64,000 nt of DNA from Ahaetulla prasina (GCF_028640845.1 NC_080548.1:7372314-7436313), one strand, 5' to 3'; shown: positions 23,709-35,926, numbered from the stretch's first letter. The notes: generated from the letters alone by a model not told the origin. Numbers and translations: made by a program.

Positions 23709-24130
23709 TACAAGTAGTCCTCAACTTGCGACCGATGGCTTAACCACTGAAGTCACGACAGACCTCCACAAAGTATTTAAAGCAGAGTTCTGAAGTTGTG
23801 AAGGCTGTTCCCTCCTGATCATGTGACTGCATTTTGGGCACTTGACTCACATTTACAGCTGTTTATAGGGTCCCACTGTCCCATGACTCCTTTTTACAAT
23901 GTTTGTGCTGAAAACTGATATTTACTTGCAGTTTTCGGCAAAATTAGCCATAGAGAAAAATCGGTTTGCTTAACAACTGCGGTATTCTCTTAACTATTGC
24001 AAAAAAGGTAAAAAAAAAAACCAAAAAACCAGGTGGATCATGTGGATATCATGTGGACTATCATAACCTACAACTGTAGGTAGGTAACTCCTACCTACAG
24101 TAGGTAACTGTAAATTGAGGACTACTTGTA
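23709..24130. mobile_element. TACAGGTAGTCC-type MITE, copy D
   Basis: Starts TACAAGTAGTCCTCAACTTG and ends AATTGAGGACTACTTGTA. The centre has local short repeats of GTAGGTA around 24072-24110. It lies in the NFYC intron between coding exons 4 and 3. Confidence 0.82.
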
Positions 24131-24308
24131 TCACGTAGATGTTACTTGTTTGTTTGTAAAACTTACAGGCTGCATACCTTACCTCAAAGTGACTCTGGGT
24201 AATTTGAAAACCCCGTCTCTTTTCTACAGCATGCTGGACCACTACACTTGATCTAGAACTGGAGGTGTCTCCCATGGCAAAGGGGAGATCAACCTGCCCT
24301 CATGTCCA

Positions 24309-24420
24309 TGGAGACTCTCAGTCATCCAGGTCATGGTTGTCCCAAAGGTGCTTTTTCAAGAGGCAACTGGATTTTCTGGAAAGTCCAGTGGCCTTTTGAA
24401 AAAGCACCTTTGGGACAACC
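24309..24420. repeat. TCATCCAGGTCATGG-type repeat ending in a hairpin
   Basis: Begins GAGACTCTCAGTCATCCAGG. Then an inverted pair follows: GGTTGTCCCAAAGGTGCTTT at 24335 and its reverse complement ending at 24420, with about 38-base arms separated by a few bases. Other members of this family lie at 43505 and 58790. Confidence 0.7.
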
Positions 24421-25239
24421 TGCCTTCATCCACTTGCCAGAGCAAGAAATAACTGCAGAGATTTAACTTTACCCTTTCCAGTCAGAAGCAACAACTATTT
24501 CAAAATTAAACAAGCTGACTCCACGTAATGACCAGAGAAGGAATTTCTGCTCCAATACAGCCGTCTTCTTCCTGCTGCCTCTGTGTTGTGGCTGGTAGCT
24601 TGTGAGACTACAGCACAGACTGTGTTATCTTTTATAATCTGCATGACATTTATTAAGCAGTTAAGTGCTTAGCAATAACACCACTAATAATTCCAAAATG
24701 AATGAATGCTGTAAAATACCCATTAAGAAAAAGGGCCATTAAAGTTATTTCTCATCTACTTTTAATTAAAGTTCTGAATGCTTCATTTTCCCCTGTATGA
24801 AACAAAGAGCTTAAGAATCTCAGTTTTCATTTTTACCTTTATACAAGGAATAGGCGATGTTAGGGTGGGGCCAGCTAATATTTGCAAGATGGCATGGACT
24901 ACTGCAAGCATTGGAATTCTTTGCTCTCAACTGTAATTAATTAATCTTTAAGCCTCTTAATACAATTTCTATGCAGCTCTCATTTCAAGCATGATAACTG
25001 TGCTGTCAGTCTTCAAGAAACAGGCTACTGTGCCACAAAAGGGGGGCTAAGATAGCCCACCCCTGTTCTATTCCAAAATACCAACACTTACACAAACACC
25101 TCTTGGGAAAGGCAAAAGATGGGAGCAAGGGACATTTGAAATACCGCTTCCGATGCCCATGGTCATGATACAATATCAATCTTACCCACTTCAGAGATAG
25201 GGGAAAGCAAGGTCTTCCTAAGTTTGTGGCATGAAACAG

Positions 25240-25370
25240 ACCAGTAGTCTTTAAACTTTTAAGATGTCTGAACTTCAACTCCCAGAATTTCCCAACCAGC
25301 ATGCTGGAGAATTCTGGGAGTTGAAATTCACACAGCTTAAAGTTGCCAAAGTTGAAAAACACTGCATTGA
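25240..25370. repeat. CAACTCCCAGAATTCC-type foldback repeat
   Basis: CTTCAACTCCCAGAATTTCC and the inverted GAATTCTGGGAGTTGAAAT are separated by a short GCATGC-centred loop. Outer arms (CTTTTAAGA and CTTAAAGTTGCC) also partly pair. Same family as 50587 and 63024. Confidence 0.65.
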
Positions 25371-25843
25371 ACACCACCCATTCTGCAACGTGTTTCACAA
25401 TCTAGCTCAAGAGAAGCAAATTTGAGCATGCTGGTTAAAAGAAAAAGGAGAGGATTGTCAACTTGCTGGCTTGCAAGATTTGTTGAGCTAAAATAGTCCA
25501 CCAGGACTGCTGGAATGGTGATATATTGAAATGTAGGTTTTTTCTTCTCCTCCTGTAATTGTTTGCTGACTTGCAAAGTGCTAAAAGTTTTTGGGGCAGA
25601 GGAGTAACCGGGTGCCTTCCGTGCTCCACTATCAGTTAGGTAAGACAAAAAGAGGCACAGTCTAAGTGGTGAACATGTTTGGGAAGCACAAGGGGTGAGG
25701 AGAAAAAGTGGGAAGAGATATATTCAGGAGGTGAGCAAGTGAATCAGTGTATAATGCAGCAAAATTTAAAATGTATAAAAATGTATAAAAATCAGAAGGC
25801 AGGACAAGACAAGTTTTTACTAGACAAGTTTTCTAGTAAAAAC

Positions 25844-25876
25844 AAGGGGAGGGAGGGAGGGAGGGAGGAAGGAAGG

Positions 25877-25914
<38 letters not shown>

Positions 25915-25931
25915 AAGAAAGAAAGAAAGAG

Positions 25932-25974
<43 letters not shown>

Positions 25975-25977
25975 AAT
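25844..25977. repeat. Compound purine microsatellite
   Basis: (GGGA)n, then (GGAA)n, then (GA)n and (GAAA)n over 134 bases, purines only on the plus strand. It lies in the NFYC intron between coding exons 4 and 3. Confidence 0.95.
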
Positions 25978-26371
25978 CCTCTTTCTGGTATGAAAATGAC
26001 ACCTACGCCTCTTCTAGAGCAATTTGGTGTTTGCTTCAAATATGCCCCTAAATGAATATTGAAGCGAATGCTCAAAAAAGGCATAGCTGGTCACCACTGC
26101 TCCATCCTTTCCCTCTATTGGATACTGGACATGTGTCTGCAGAGACCTAGAAATAGAAACTGAAAGAAGAGTTAAGCCCCTGGTAGATGCTTCTTACTGT
26201 CAACTGGCTTTGCAAGGGAGATGCTATTATCAGGCACTTACATACCAAGACTGACTAATAAAGATGTTGCTTCAATCTATTCTTGCTTTAATCTAGGCTC
26301 CACCGCTAAAGCAGGAACAAGCAAAAAGTAAAGGAGACAGCATGAAGTCAGGATGAGAAGCAGTCCTTTAC

Positions 26372-26485
26372 CTGCAAAGTTCTGCGTTTGTTGTCTTCTG
26401 TGTGTATCCAAGCTCGTAGTGTCAACTCCGTGATGAATATCTGAGCCGCCTTGGCGAACAGAACAGGAGCTTCTGCACTGATCAT
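26372..26485 (-). CDS. NFYC: NFYC coding exon 3 (residues 59-96, histone fold core)
   Basis: Thirty-eight codons starting [17 protein letters not shown] and ending NKRRTLQ. This is the long alpha-2 helix of the histone fold, the core of the NFYB/NFYC dimer, and it looks identical to the mammalian protein over its length as far as I can judge. The acceptor is tttctgtag and the donor is gtaaag, phase 0. It opens with an in-frame ATG, so it could look like a start codon, but the upstream exons clearly join in frame. Confidence 0.96.
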
Positions 26486-26705
26486 CTACAGAAATGAAGG
26501 TGCATTTAACCTACTGACTGTATTAAAACAAGACAATTACAGGACCCTGCATTACCCCCACCCCACCCCCAAAAAACCAAAGCTTTCTTTGAGATGAGTG
26601 AGAGCTATTACAACTTACTCATCTTGGAAAATAAATTATAGCCTACTTTATCTTCCAAGAAGATCAGAATGATGCATATGGAAGTATTATCCCTTTGGTC
26701 CTCAC

Positions 26706-26796
26706 AGCAAGTAGCCTCGAACTAACCTCTAATTCTGTCTATCCAACCCAAAAGGTTGGATAGACAGAATTAGAGGTTAGTTAGAGGCTACTTGCT
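26706..26796. repeat. Near-perfect palindrome in unique DNA
   Basis: Arms of 43 bases at 26706-26748 and 26754-26796 pair with one mismatch around a CCAAAA-like centre. The arms contain CTAATTCTGTCTATCC and its complement. They match no repeat family seen elsewhere in the window. Confidence 0.9.
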
Positions 26797-27057
26797 CAGT
26801 ATTTTGGATATATTGAAATTTTTACTTGGAAATTCCCCAGGTTTTGCCACCTTTTCAAAGGTTGCCTTCCAGATGTGTTAGGATTGAAATGTGCCATTTT
26901 CCAGCCAGAGAATTCAAGATTTTGAACCTCAAGGGATACAAATATGAAAGGGTGTCACCTCTGGGGCCTCACCTTGAGCCCAAGAAAACAACAGAAGACA
27001 AATGTGCATGTCTTGCCATTTAAGAACAAGCTTACAGCATTATGCTATGCCTAAATA

Positions 27058-27163
27058 GAAAGGAAGGAAGGAAGGAAGGAAGGAAGGAAGGAAGGAAGGA
27101 AGGAAGGAAGGAAGGAAGGAAGGAAGGAAGGAAGGAAGGAAGGAAGGAAGGAAGGAAGGAAGG
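27058..27163. repeat. (AAGG)n microsatellite
   Basis: About 26 near-perfect copies of AAGG. In the NFYC intron between coding exons 3 and 2. Confidence 0.97.
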
Positions 27164-28757
27164 GGGCAGAGGTTTGTCCTTGGCTCCCGGACAAATCTCT
27201 GCCCTTACCAAACTAGATACAGTAATATCTTCAGTGGGATTTTGGCTGAAGTCTTCTTCATTTATATAGGTCCTGGGTGGTTGGTTGGTCTTGTGGCTGT
27301 CACCTAGTTTGGTAACTAAACATCCAGAAGCCAAGTAGCAAGCGCGGAGGACAAACCTCTGCCTAAATCTACAACCTGAGCTACAAATATTCTCCACAAT
27401 TTCCAAATAAGAACAAGCATGGCATATTCCAAGCCTTTGGCAAAGACCACCCAGCTTTTTCCTCTCTCACACAGGAAATGTCTCTCTTAATTTTGATGGC
27501 ACTGCTGGCCTCAGTGAACTTCCTGTTCTTCTCAGGCTACAATCCCAAGTACAGTCCAAATAACAAATAACGCTGTCATGTAAAAGCAACTTGATTCTGG
27601 AATTTTAATCAGTGAAATATACTTATGAATTAATATCAGCATTCTGCAGTATAAAGCATGGTGAACCTTTTTTTCAGATGCTTTTCAGAAGAAGCATTTT
27701 CTCTAATGAGTAAAGTTCCTTCAAAGGTTGTACTAAGCATCTAAGATTTTTTATGTATTTTCATTAAAAAAAAAGTCTGCTGCCCATTATTTTAAAGTGG
27801 TAACAGAAGCTTTTATTTTTAATGAAATAATGGACTAACCCTTTGGTTGTAAGATGGAAGTGAAAATGATTTCATCTGGTATTTTAAGAAACCTGTTTTC
27901 AGGAACCTCTTTGAAGAATTCTAGGTTTGCACTGAAGGGTAGACATTAAACATGTGCAGCCTTCGAAATCAACCCTGACTCAATCTGTAATCCCTTAGAA
28001 ATAGGACAATATTTCACACACAGCTTACTTCCCAGACAGCTACGTCTATATACAAAGCCTGGCCAATTTTCAAAAAGGATAGGGCAAACATTACTCGGTT
28101 CTCCAGCATTAGCCTGTTGAGGAAGAGAAGCTGCAGCTTCTAATGCAAGTCTCAACAATGGTCCAGGCAAACAGATTCAATGTCTACATAAAAGAGGATA
28201 AATTGTTCCAATGAACAATAGGTCATCTGCAAAGAAAATTAAGAGGGCCACAGAGACCAAGATTTTAAAAAAATCACTCATTCTGTGAGAACTATTGTCA
28301 GCCTGGAGGAACCTAATCCTGATACTAAGAATGGAAGGGGGGAAGAGAAGAGAAAGGGAGAGAGAGCGAGAGAAGGAAGGGAAACAGGACTAAGTTTGCT
28401 GTTACAGGTTAAAGCATAAGATCAAGTAAAGTATGGCTTTTACAAGGTATGATGGACACTAGAAGGTTTCAAAGAAGTTTACTTATATTCAGAAATGAAT
28501 ATCAAGGGCAATCTACAATTAGAAACTTGTTTACTATGGAATGTCAGTTGCTGGGAACAGCAGCAACCAAAAAATGCCCTTATTGCAGACTTCTTAGGAG
28601 ATCTCACCAGTACTGGCACTTGTAATGACTAGTAGCATTTCTGCTCGATCCAGCAATTCCTCAGATAAAGCTATGATTTAAACAATGTCCATAGTTCTAG
28701 TTTTAATAGCATATAACAACAGCGTATCCACCTAAGATGCCACATTGCTTTTCAGCT

Positions 28758-28990
28758 ATATGAGCCATGGTGGCGCAGTGGTTAAAGTGCAGTACTGCAG
28801 GCTACTTCTGCTGACTGCCGGCTACCAGCAGTTCGAGTCTCACGGGCTCAAGGTTGACTCAGCCTTTCATCCTTCTGAGGTCAGTAAAATGAGGACCCAG
28901 ACTGTTGGGGGCAATCTGTAAACCACTTAGAGAGGGCTGTAAAGCACTGTGAAATGGTATATAGGGCAAGTCTAAATGCTATTGCTATAT
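28758..28990 (+). mobile_element. tRNA-derived SINE
   Basis: Begins GAGCCATGGTGGCGCAGTGG (A-box-like), then a B-box-like AGCAGTTCGAGTCTC, GGTTGACTCAGCC, AAAATGAGGACCCAG and tail CTGTAAAGCACTGTG. Full-length version of the inverted copies at 4876-5150. The tail resembles MIR/L2 tails (inference). It lies in the NFYC intron between coding exons 3 and 2, antisense. Confidence 0.75.
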
Positions 28991-29418
28991 TGCAAACAGA
29001 GCTTTCCCTTTGGCACATATATGCAGACAGAGAAAAAAAGGAGAAAGCAACTCCTTCCTTTCCAGAAAACAAGTGGAAAACCAAACTGGAAAAGTGAAAC
29101 ATGGACAAACAACTTTAAAGTGGAAATTCACTCTCTTCAAACCAAAATACAATCTTTACTTGTTACCCCACCTAACTCCCTCCCCCAGCCCCCCAGCTGC
29201 CATTGCTCACCCTCATTTGCCACAACATCTCTCATGGCAATATGAGCACAGCAGCCTGCGCTGCATCTTCAGTTTCCGTTCAACTCCAAGCCAGTCTATG
29301 TTTAGTTTCTAATTTGAAAATAAAAAGACAGCCTCCAAGGAAGCATGCAGGGAAGTCCAATGTACTTAAAACAAATTTTAGGGATTTAAATTTAAAAAAA
29401 AATTGCCAGAAATTTTAC

Positions 29419-29490
29419 CTTCACATCTTCATCTAGTTTCATGATCTTCTTAATGCGTGCCAATGGGAGCTCCTGAACTCTGAAGTCTTT
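29419..29490 (-). CDS. NFYC: NFYC coding exon 2 (residues 35-58, start of histone fold)
   Basis: Twenty-four codons running from [15 protein letters not shown] to LDEDVK. This is helix alpha-1 and loop 1 of the H2A-like histone fold and is essentially invariant in vertebrates. The acceptor is ctctctgcag and the donor is gtaaaa; both joins are phase 0. The basic LARIKKIMK stretch is part of the fold that dimerises with NFYB and contacts DNA backbone. Confidence 0.96.
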
Positions 29491-31982
29491 CTGCAGAGAG
29501 TAACATAAAAGAAATCTGACAATATTCCCAAAACTTACAACCAGTAAACGATGAGACAGCTATCCAACTGTTATGGTACAGGATATTGCACAAACCTTCC
29601 CTAGATATGATGAAGTCTCGTGTGTTACTTTTTTTTATTAGTGATCCACTGTTACAATTAGGCAAGTGGACCTCAGGATTGTAAAGAACAACAGCATGAT
29701 TTGCTGCAACACAATCAAACTCTCCAGAGATGCTTGGGTAAATATACAACCAGATAGACTGGTAATGGTTTCCATGGATGTTCAACCCGAAGTCTGTTTT
29801 ACATTGAAATTTATTAAAATATACGGTGGTAACCATCCAGCTAAACAAACTTCTCTTGATAATTCCTTGTCATTCTTTCCCCAAATTAGAAAAACTCCAT
29901 AACCTTCAAGCCCCTGTAGCAGCTCAGGAACCTTTATGTCTAACAGACAAATCTGTGCACTTAAAATTTCAATCTTTCTCTTTTCCCAGAATGAAAATAT
30001 GTAGCATAACCCAAGGTCTGATACTACAAAGTCAATCATGCTTGAACAAATAACATTTTGCCCATTTCTCCCCTAAAAGTTAGAAGAAGAAAAAAGTCTG
30101 TGGGTAAATATCGGGCACACAGAAAAAGCAATGGCTTTTTTGCTGATTATTACCAATTGGCATATGGCTAGCCTGTTCCTCTCGACTGTGGCAACTCAAA
30201 ATGCAGAAACTTCTCTTAAGTAGCATAAACAGACCAGAATCAAAATACAATAAAGCTAAGTTCCCTCTTTAAACTACTCCCAGAATAACCAAAGTGTGGG
30301 TAGGATCAGAAGGATATTTGCCAATTTGAGCTCAGCTTAGGTTCCTGTCCCTTTTGCATGTATATTCCAGGAGGGGATTAAAAGCCAGTCTTCCCACCAC
30401 CTTGTATTTGTAGCCATTCTTAGTCTTTGCATCTAACGGTGAAAATATACAAGAGTGTCAGAAGGAAGAGCTTGGTTCTTATCATTTTCGTTTTTTAACA
30501 AGGACCAATTAACAGGTAGGGAAGGTCATATTACAGTGTTGGGCATTTTAAAGAGACATAAAAAACCTAAGCTACAAGGTAGGTTTTTTAAAAAACCATT
30601 TAGAATCCTGATCCAGCCCTAGAAATTAAAAGGACTGTTTTAATAGTAGCAGCTAGAGATATTTGCATTTCCTCATTCATGAAAGCAACAAGATTTTGTA
30701 CCCGCCCAAGAGTTTGTACTTCCCAAAGCTTCCAATTCACTTGGGGAAAAATGGCCATAAAGACTACAGTCTGCAGGAAAAAGTGTGGCAGAACCACCTG
30801 AGCTGAGCTGAGCGTTCTCCTTGGGCTCTGAAATCTGGGATGGGGGGGGGGGAGGCAGTTCTTTGCTCCACTAGCAAAAATAAACAAACAAACAAAAAAC
30901 CCAGACAGCTACAAATAATACCATCTTGTGTCAGCAACCCCATCAAGCACCTGTTGTGAGAATTCTGGTAATTGGTAATCCAGTGTAGCCCACCAATATT
31001 TCCTCCAAGTAATAGAACCAAATCTGGTGGTACCATGCTGTTGGGACATTTAGAACAGGGTCTGGGATTCTTCCGTTAACCATAGTTTCTCCCAAACGGA
31101 GAACTTCCCAGGTATGTGGACCAACTTTTTAGCAACAGCTATGGTGGCAGAGTATTTTGGGAGTGGAAAGCCACATGTCTGACAAATGCCTGAGCTGAAA
31201 ATATTGAATTGAAAGAACAATTACAAGATCCCCACCCCCACCCCCAAAGATGACGTCTGTGACCTTCAGGATGCCCATTTCTATGAAGTGACTACAAGGT
31301 GAGAGGAAGCAGGGAAACTGCTACATAGTCTCAGCCCCATAAAAGAAACCTCAGGAGTTTCTAGGGTAGACAAGTCAGTCTGCAAGAGAACACGAAAACA
31401 AGACAAAGTAGAAAACGATTGTTCTAAGAAATACAAGGTGTTCCCTTATTCTCAACACGGCAGCATCCCGAGAGCACTTGCCAAGAATGCCAGTCTCACT
31501 CAGATCAGATATTCAACTAAGTGCACATCTCTTGTATGGATTACATACAGCTCAACAATGAACACTGAGGTCACTGCAAATGAAAGGAAACCTGAACTTC
31601 TGTACTCTTACTGATCACTTGGCACAGCTACAGCAGAAGACAGGATTATAAACACACACACACAATCTAAATTCAAGACAGAATTTCAGCACTAGTTACA
31701 AGCAACAGAGCAGCAGATAAAGAGGTCCACCCCCTTTTGTGATAAATATCCTTTTTCCATAGCCCTAAGCAGAAAGGTTATGGCTCAATATTCAAGACTG
31801 TAGTTAAAGTATAGTGCATTGTTTCATACATAAGAATGCTCTAAATTTTTTTAAAAACTGCCCTTCCCTGGAAGCTTGTAGAATAAAACTCTTGACCATA
31901 CATAGCTGAAATCTCAAAGCTTTCATGTGGTAAACCTCTGGGAACCAAGCAGTCAGAATAATTAATTCTACTTTTTAAGTTC

Positions 31983-32103
31983 TCTTGTTGTTGTTAGTTG
32001 CGAAGTCGTACCCGACTCATCACGACCACACGGACAACATTCCTCCAGGTTTTCCTGTCCTCTACCATCCTCTGGAGTCCATTTAAGCTCATTATGTTCT
32101 CTA
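31983..32103 (-). mobile_element. Bov-B LINE 3' fragment
   Basis: About 120 bases in minus orientation beginning TTGTTGTTAGTTGCGAAGTC, with ACAACATTCCTCCAGG and CCATCCTCTGGAGTCC shared with the longer copy at 56.28 kb. In an NFYC intron. Confidence 0.8.
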
Positions 32104-32560
32104 CTGGGCTCCAAGTGTCAAATGAAAATGCAAAAGCTTTTTTTTTTAGCATGCTAGTTTTGTGCCCAGTTCTGAGATTTAATATTTCATTTTTTTAAAT
32201 GAAAGTAGTTTTTTCCTAGGGGTGGGGGATGCTCAATTAAACTCTACTACAGTTAATGATATGGAGATACAATTCTCTTACAAAGTCTTGTTAAGAGTCC
32301 CCACACTGAAAAGTTCCAATTGTTTATTTTTAGCCTCACGCAAGTATTTTAAATAAAGCTTGACAAAATCAGTAGTGCTTCGCGGAGGAGGATTTAATAG
32401 ATATTATTTAGTTCTCTTCCTTGCAATTAGATGCTAGCCAGGCTTTTCTTGTCTTTTTTCCCTCTGAAGAGTTCAATATTCACGTGGAACTCTACAGAAA
32501 GTCCCATCCTACACAAATCTGTCAGCAGCACAAAAGACAACAACCCAATCAACTTGGAAC

Positions 32561-32935
32561 AGAGGTAGTAGTCCTTGATTTACGATGACAACTGGAACTG
32601 GAATCTCAGTTGTTGAATGGAGCGGTCATTAATGAGATGCCCACATGACTGCTTCATTCAATGACTGCAATCTGAGCTCTCCTAGTTGTGATTGTTAAGC
32701 AACCACAGGTCATTAGGGGAATAGAGCAGGACACTTGGCAACTTGTTGTAAGTGCAAATAGGTTGCCAAGCAACCAGATCATAGTCATGTGACTGCAGGT
32801 GGGAGGACTTTTAATGGTGGTTGAAAGTAATTTATAGATTGTAAAACATCCTTTCTGAGCCTAACCTATGGTTCCAGCCATCACAATAATCTAATGGTTG
32901 TTAAATGACTGGCCGTAAATTAGGGCTTACCTGTA
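32561..32935. mobile_element. TACAGGTAGTCC-type MITE, copy E
   Basis: Left end near GAGGTAGTAGTCCTTGATTTAC and right end CGTAAATTAGGGCTTACCTGTA. The ends are degraded, but the interior (GCAACTTGTTGTAAGTG, CACATGACT and similar) matches. Confidence 0.7.
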
Positions 32936-33502
32936 TAAAAGATCCCTACTAAAATGCTAACTACAAGGATTTACCTCATTCCCAATCCAGTTTAGAAAGA
33001 CCATATATTTAGCTGTCTTTCCCCATCATTGTCCTTTAACATCTAACATTCAAAGCCACACCGCCTCAGGACATAAGAATTCCACTTAATTGTTCCAGTT
33101 GCCAGTACAATCTGCTCCAACCTGGGATTCTAAATATGTGTTGGGAAGGCAACTTTACAACTTTATAAAGAACATATAAAATATATGCAGATATTAACAT
33201 ATACAATACCAGTTTTTTTTAAAATGGAAGAAATGTGTGGTTTAGTGAAGTTTAATAAAAATATCTCAGGATGAAATGGGATTAGATTTTTCAAAATGTG
33301 TTCCATTCTATAATGAATTCATTTCTAGTATTATTGGGCTTTGTAACAAATTGGAACAAGGAACCAATTTGCTTTTTGCATTTCCAATATTTCACAAAAA
33401 GGATTTGCTTATTTCAGAAATTCTGATTTCAATAATGCGTCAGCAATAAATATTTTATACTAATTCTAAGCTTAATATTTGAGGTAAATAAATTTTTTTG
33501 CA

Positions 33503-33576
33503 CTACATGTATAGTCATAAAGATGGAACAATGAGAATTTAATCTCATTGTTCCATCTTTATGACTATACATGTAG
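33503..33576. repeat. Perfect 34-base-arm palindrome
   Basis: Arms at 33503-33536 and 33543-33576 pair without mismatch around ATTTAA. The arms contain CATAAAGATGGAACAATG and its complement. The right arm runs straight into a MITE copy at 33567. Confidence 0.95.
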
Positions 33577-33850
33577 CCTTCAGTTAACAATTCATTCAGT
33601 GACCATTCACACTTATGGTGATGCCAAATGAGTGACATATATGACCAGTCCTCAAAATTCCATTAGTCACAGTGCTCCTGGGATCACACGATCATGTTTC
33701 CAACTATCACGGTGTCCCGTGGTCATGTGATTATGATTTGTGACCTTCCCTGCCAGATTCTCACAATCAATTTCAATGGGGAAATTGGTAAGAAGTCAGA
33801 AGTCCTGATCATACAAGGTTCTTCTCATGTGATTCACTTAAGAACAGTAA
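33567..33850. mobile_element. TACAGGTAGTCC-type MITE, copy F (partial)
   Basis: Begins TACATGTAGCCTTCAGTTAAC and continues with CATTCACACTTATGG, CCTGGGATCACACGATCATG and GTGATTCACTTAAGAACAGT. The right terminus is missing. Confidence 0.65.
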
Positions 33851-34009
33851 CCAGGGACTGCTGGAATTGTCATTGCTAGTTTTCTAATATTCTACTTTAT
33901 TTTCATAACTGTTTTGTTGCTGTGCCATTTATTTGACAGCATGAAATCAATTAAGTGTAGAAGAGCACTGAATAGCAAAGACTTGAAAGATGTTAATTTT
34001 CTCCTGTTA

Positions 34010-34978
34010 TTATTATTATTATTATTATTGTTTATTATATTTGTATACCGCCCATCTCCCGAAGGACTCAGGGCGGTTCACAGCCAATAAAACAACAGAA
34101 AACATATAATACATATAAAAAAGCAAAAAAGAATAGAAAATTAATTCAATTGATGGCCTAAAACTTTTAAATACAAATTTAAAACCCCGTTTAAAACCCC
34201 TGATTTAAAACCCCAATTTAAAACTACGTTCACGCTAGTCCTGCTCTTCGAAATAGCAACGTCTTCAGCTCGCGGCAGAAGGACCTGAGGTCGGGGAGTT
34301 GACGAAGCCCCAGAGGGAGCTCGTTCCAGAGGGTAGGAGCCCCCACAGAGAAGGCCCTCCCCCTGGAGGTCGCCAGCCAACATTGTTTAGCTGACGGTAT
34401 CCGAAGGAGGCCTTCTCTGTGAGAGCGCACTGGTCGGTGAGAGGCTAATGGTGGCAGTAGGCGGTCCCGTAAATATCCCGGCCCTAAGCCATGGAGTGCT
34501 TTAAAGGTGATAACAAGTACCTTGAAGTGAACCCGGAAGACCACCGGGAGCCAGTGCAGACTACGCAGGAGGGGTGTTATATGGGAGCCACAAGGAGCTC
34601 CCTCTATCACCCGCGCAGCCGCATTCTGGACCAGTTGGAGTCTCCAGGTACCCTTCAAGGGGAGCCCCATGTAGAGAGCATTACAGTAGTCCAGGCGGGA
34701 TGTAACAAGGGCATTTGCGACCGTGCATAAGGAACCCCAATCCAGAAAGGGGCGTAACTGGCGTATCAGGCGAACCTGATGAAAAGCTCCCCTGGCGACG
34801 GCCGTCATATGATCTTCTAAAGACAGTCGTGCATCTAGGAGGACGCCCAGATTGCGAGCCCTTTCCGTGGGGGCCAATAGCTCGCCCCCAATGGTCAGTG
34901 ATGGAATTAGCTGACTGTACCGGGCCGCCGGCATCCACAGCCACTCGGTCTTGGTGGGATTGAGTCTGAGTCTGTTAA
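34010..34978 (-). mobile_element. CR1/L2-group LINE, 5'-truncated, long open C-terminus
   Basis: Minus orientation, with (ATT)n then TATACCGCCCATCTCCCGAA at the 3' end. Its frame stays open for most of the fragment: INRLRLNPTKTEWLWMPAAR, VTSRLDYCNALYMGLP, QNAAARVIEGAP, LHWLPVVFRVHFK, ALHGLGPGYL, LWNELPLGLRQLPDL and FCRELKTLLF. This is the reverse-transcriptase thumb/C-terminal region of a CR1/L2/Rex-type polyprotein. Codons continue past 34978 into unique intron sequence, so the open frame runs longer than the LINE itself. Same sense as NFYC. Confidence 0.87.
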
Positions 34979-35595
34979 TAATATCTAACAAGCTGAAGAA
35001 ATTGCTCTCTTTTAGTTTTGGTACTTTCCACTTCATAAAAAAATAGGCATTCATTAAGACAGCAAGAATGGAAAATTCTGGATGTAATCTTTTCCTAGAT
35101 TTGTCCCGATCTTTAGAAAGTTTAAACATTCAGTATTATACAGTATATTGAAAACTTATTTTTCTGTGTGTATCAATTTAAATATATTTATGCAACCCTT
35201 CCAGAAGGAGTGCCACTTCCACAGAAATGATGCAACCATAAGGAAATATAATCCATTCTGAAATCTGTGATAGATTGCCAGCATGATAGCAAAATCTGAA
35301 AATCAGAGCCACTTGGCTGCCTCATTCTTTTGAATCCTGCAACTTCTTGAATTTAATCCTTGGCCTTTTATTACTCCATATATAATTTATTACTTGTGCA
35401 AGTGGTTTCATACCTTGCTCTCATTAGAAACTAGAATCATTTGAAATAGAAAATTTAGTCTTGGTAAAGTATTCATCTTAAATGCTGCAATTCTGCCTAA
35501 TCAAGGTAAAAGTCTTCTATCCGGAAATATGTTATTTGCTTCCAGTTTAATAAACAATTATTCTTAAATAAATACTTTTTTAAAAAAAACCAAAT

Positions 35596-35926
35596 ACCTT
35601 ATTTTTCAGAGTATAAGATGCACTTTTTCCCCACCTAAAAGAGGGTGAAAATTTGGGTGCATCTTATACACCGAATGTAGCCCCACCCACCCATCGACCC
35701 CCACCCTTTCGGAGCTTCTCAGAGAGCCTCTCAAACAGCCTCCAAAAGGTCCGTTTGAGACGCTGCCTTTACAAAGAGAAGCTCCTTTGCAAACGGAGCT
35801 TTTGGAGGCTGCAAACGGAGCGCCTCAAACGGAGACCATCTCAAGCAGAATTTTTTTTCTTATTTTCCTCCCTCAAAAATAAGGTGTGTCTTATACTCCG
35901 GAGCCTCTTATACTCCAAAAAAAAAT
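35596..35926. mobile_element. Non-autonomous DNA-transposon-like element
   Basis: Inverted ends carry GAGTATAAGATGCAC at about 35610 and GTGTCTTATACTCCGGAG near 35890, with a further CTTATACTCC at the right edge. The interior holds an AGGCTGCAAACGGAGC-type stretch with internal palindromes. No coding potential. The family was not identified. Confidence 0.55.

Noticed and set aside
27058..27163. CRISPR-like direct repeats
   Set aside because: A tetranucleotide microsatellite without spacers; the genome is a vertebrate one.
25679..27406. Open frames over the GAAA and AAGG tracts
   Set aside because: Low-complexity repeats give long frames without stops. No homology or splice support.
34230..35129. 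A 299-codon open frame as a cellular gene
   Set aside because: The motifs are those of a CR1/L2-type LINE polyprotein C-terminus, shared with the copy at 11.8 kb.
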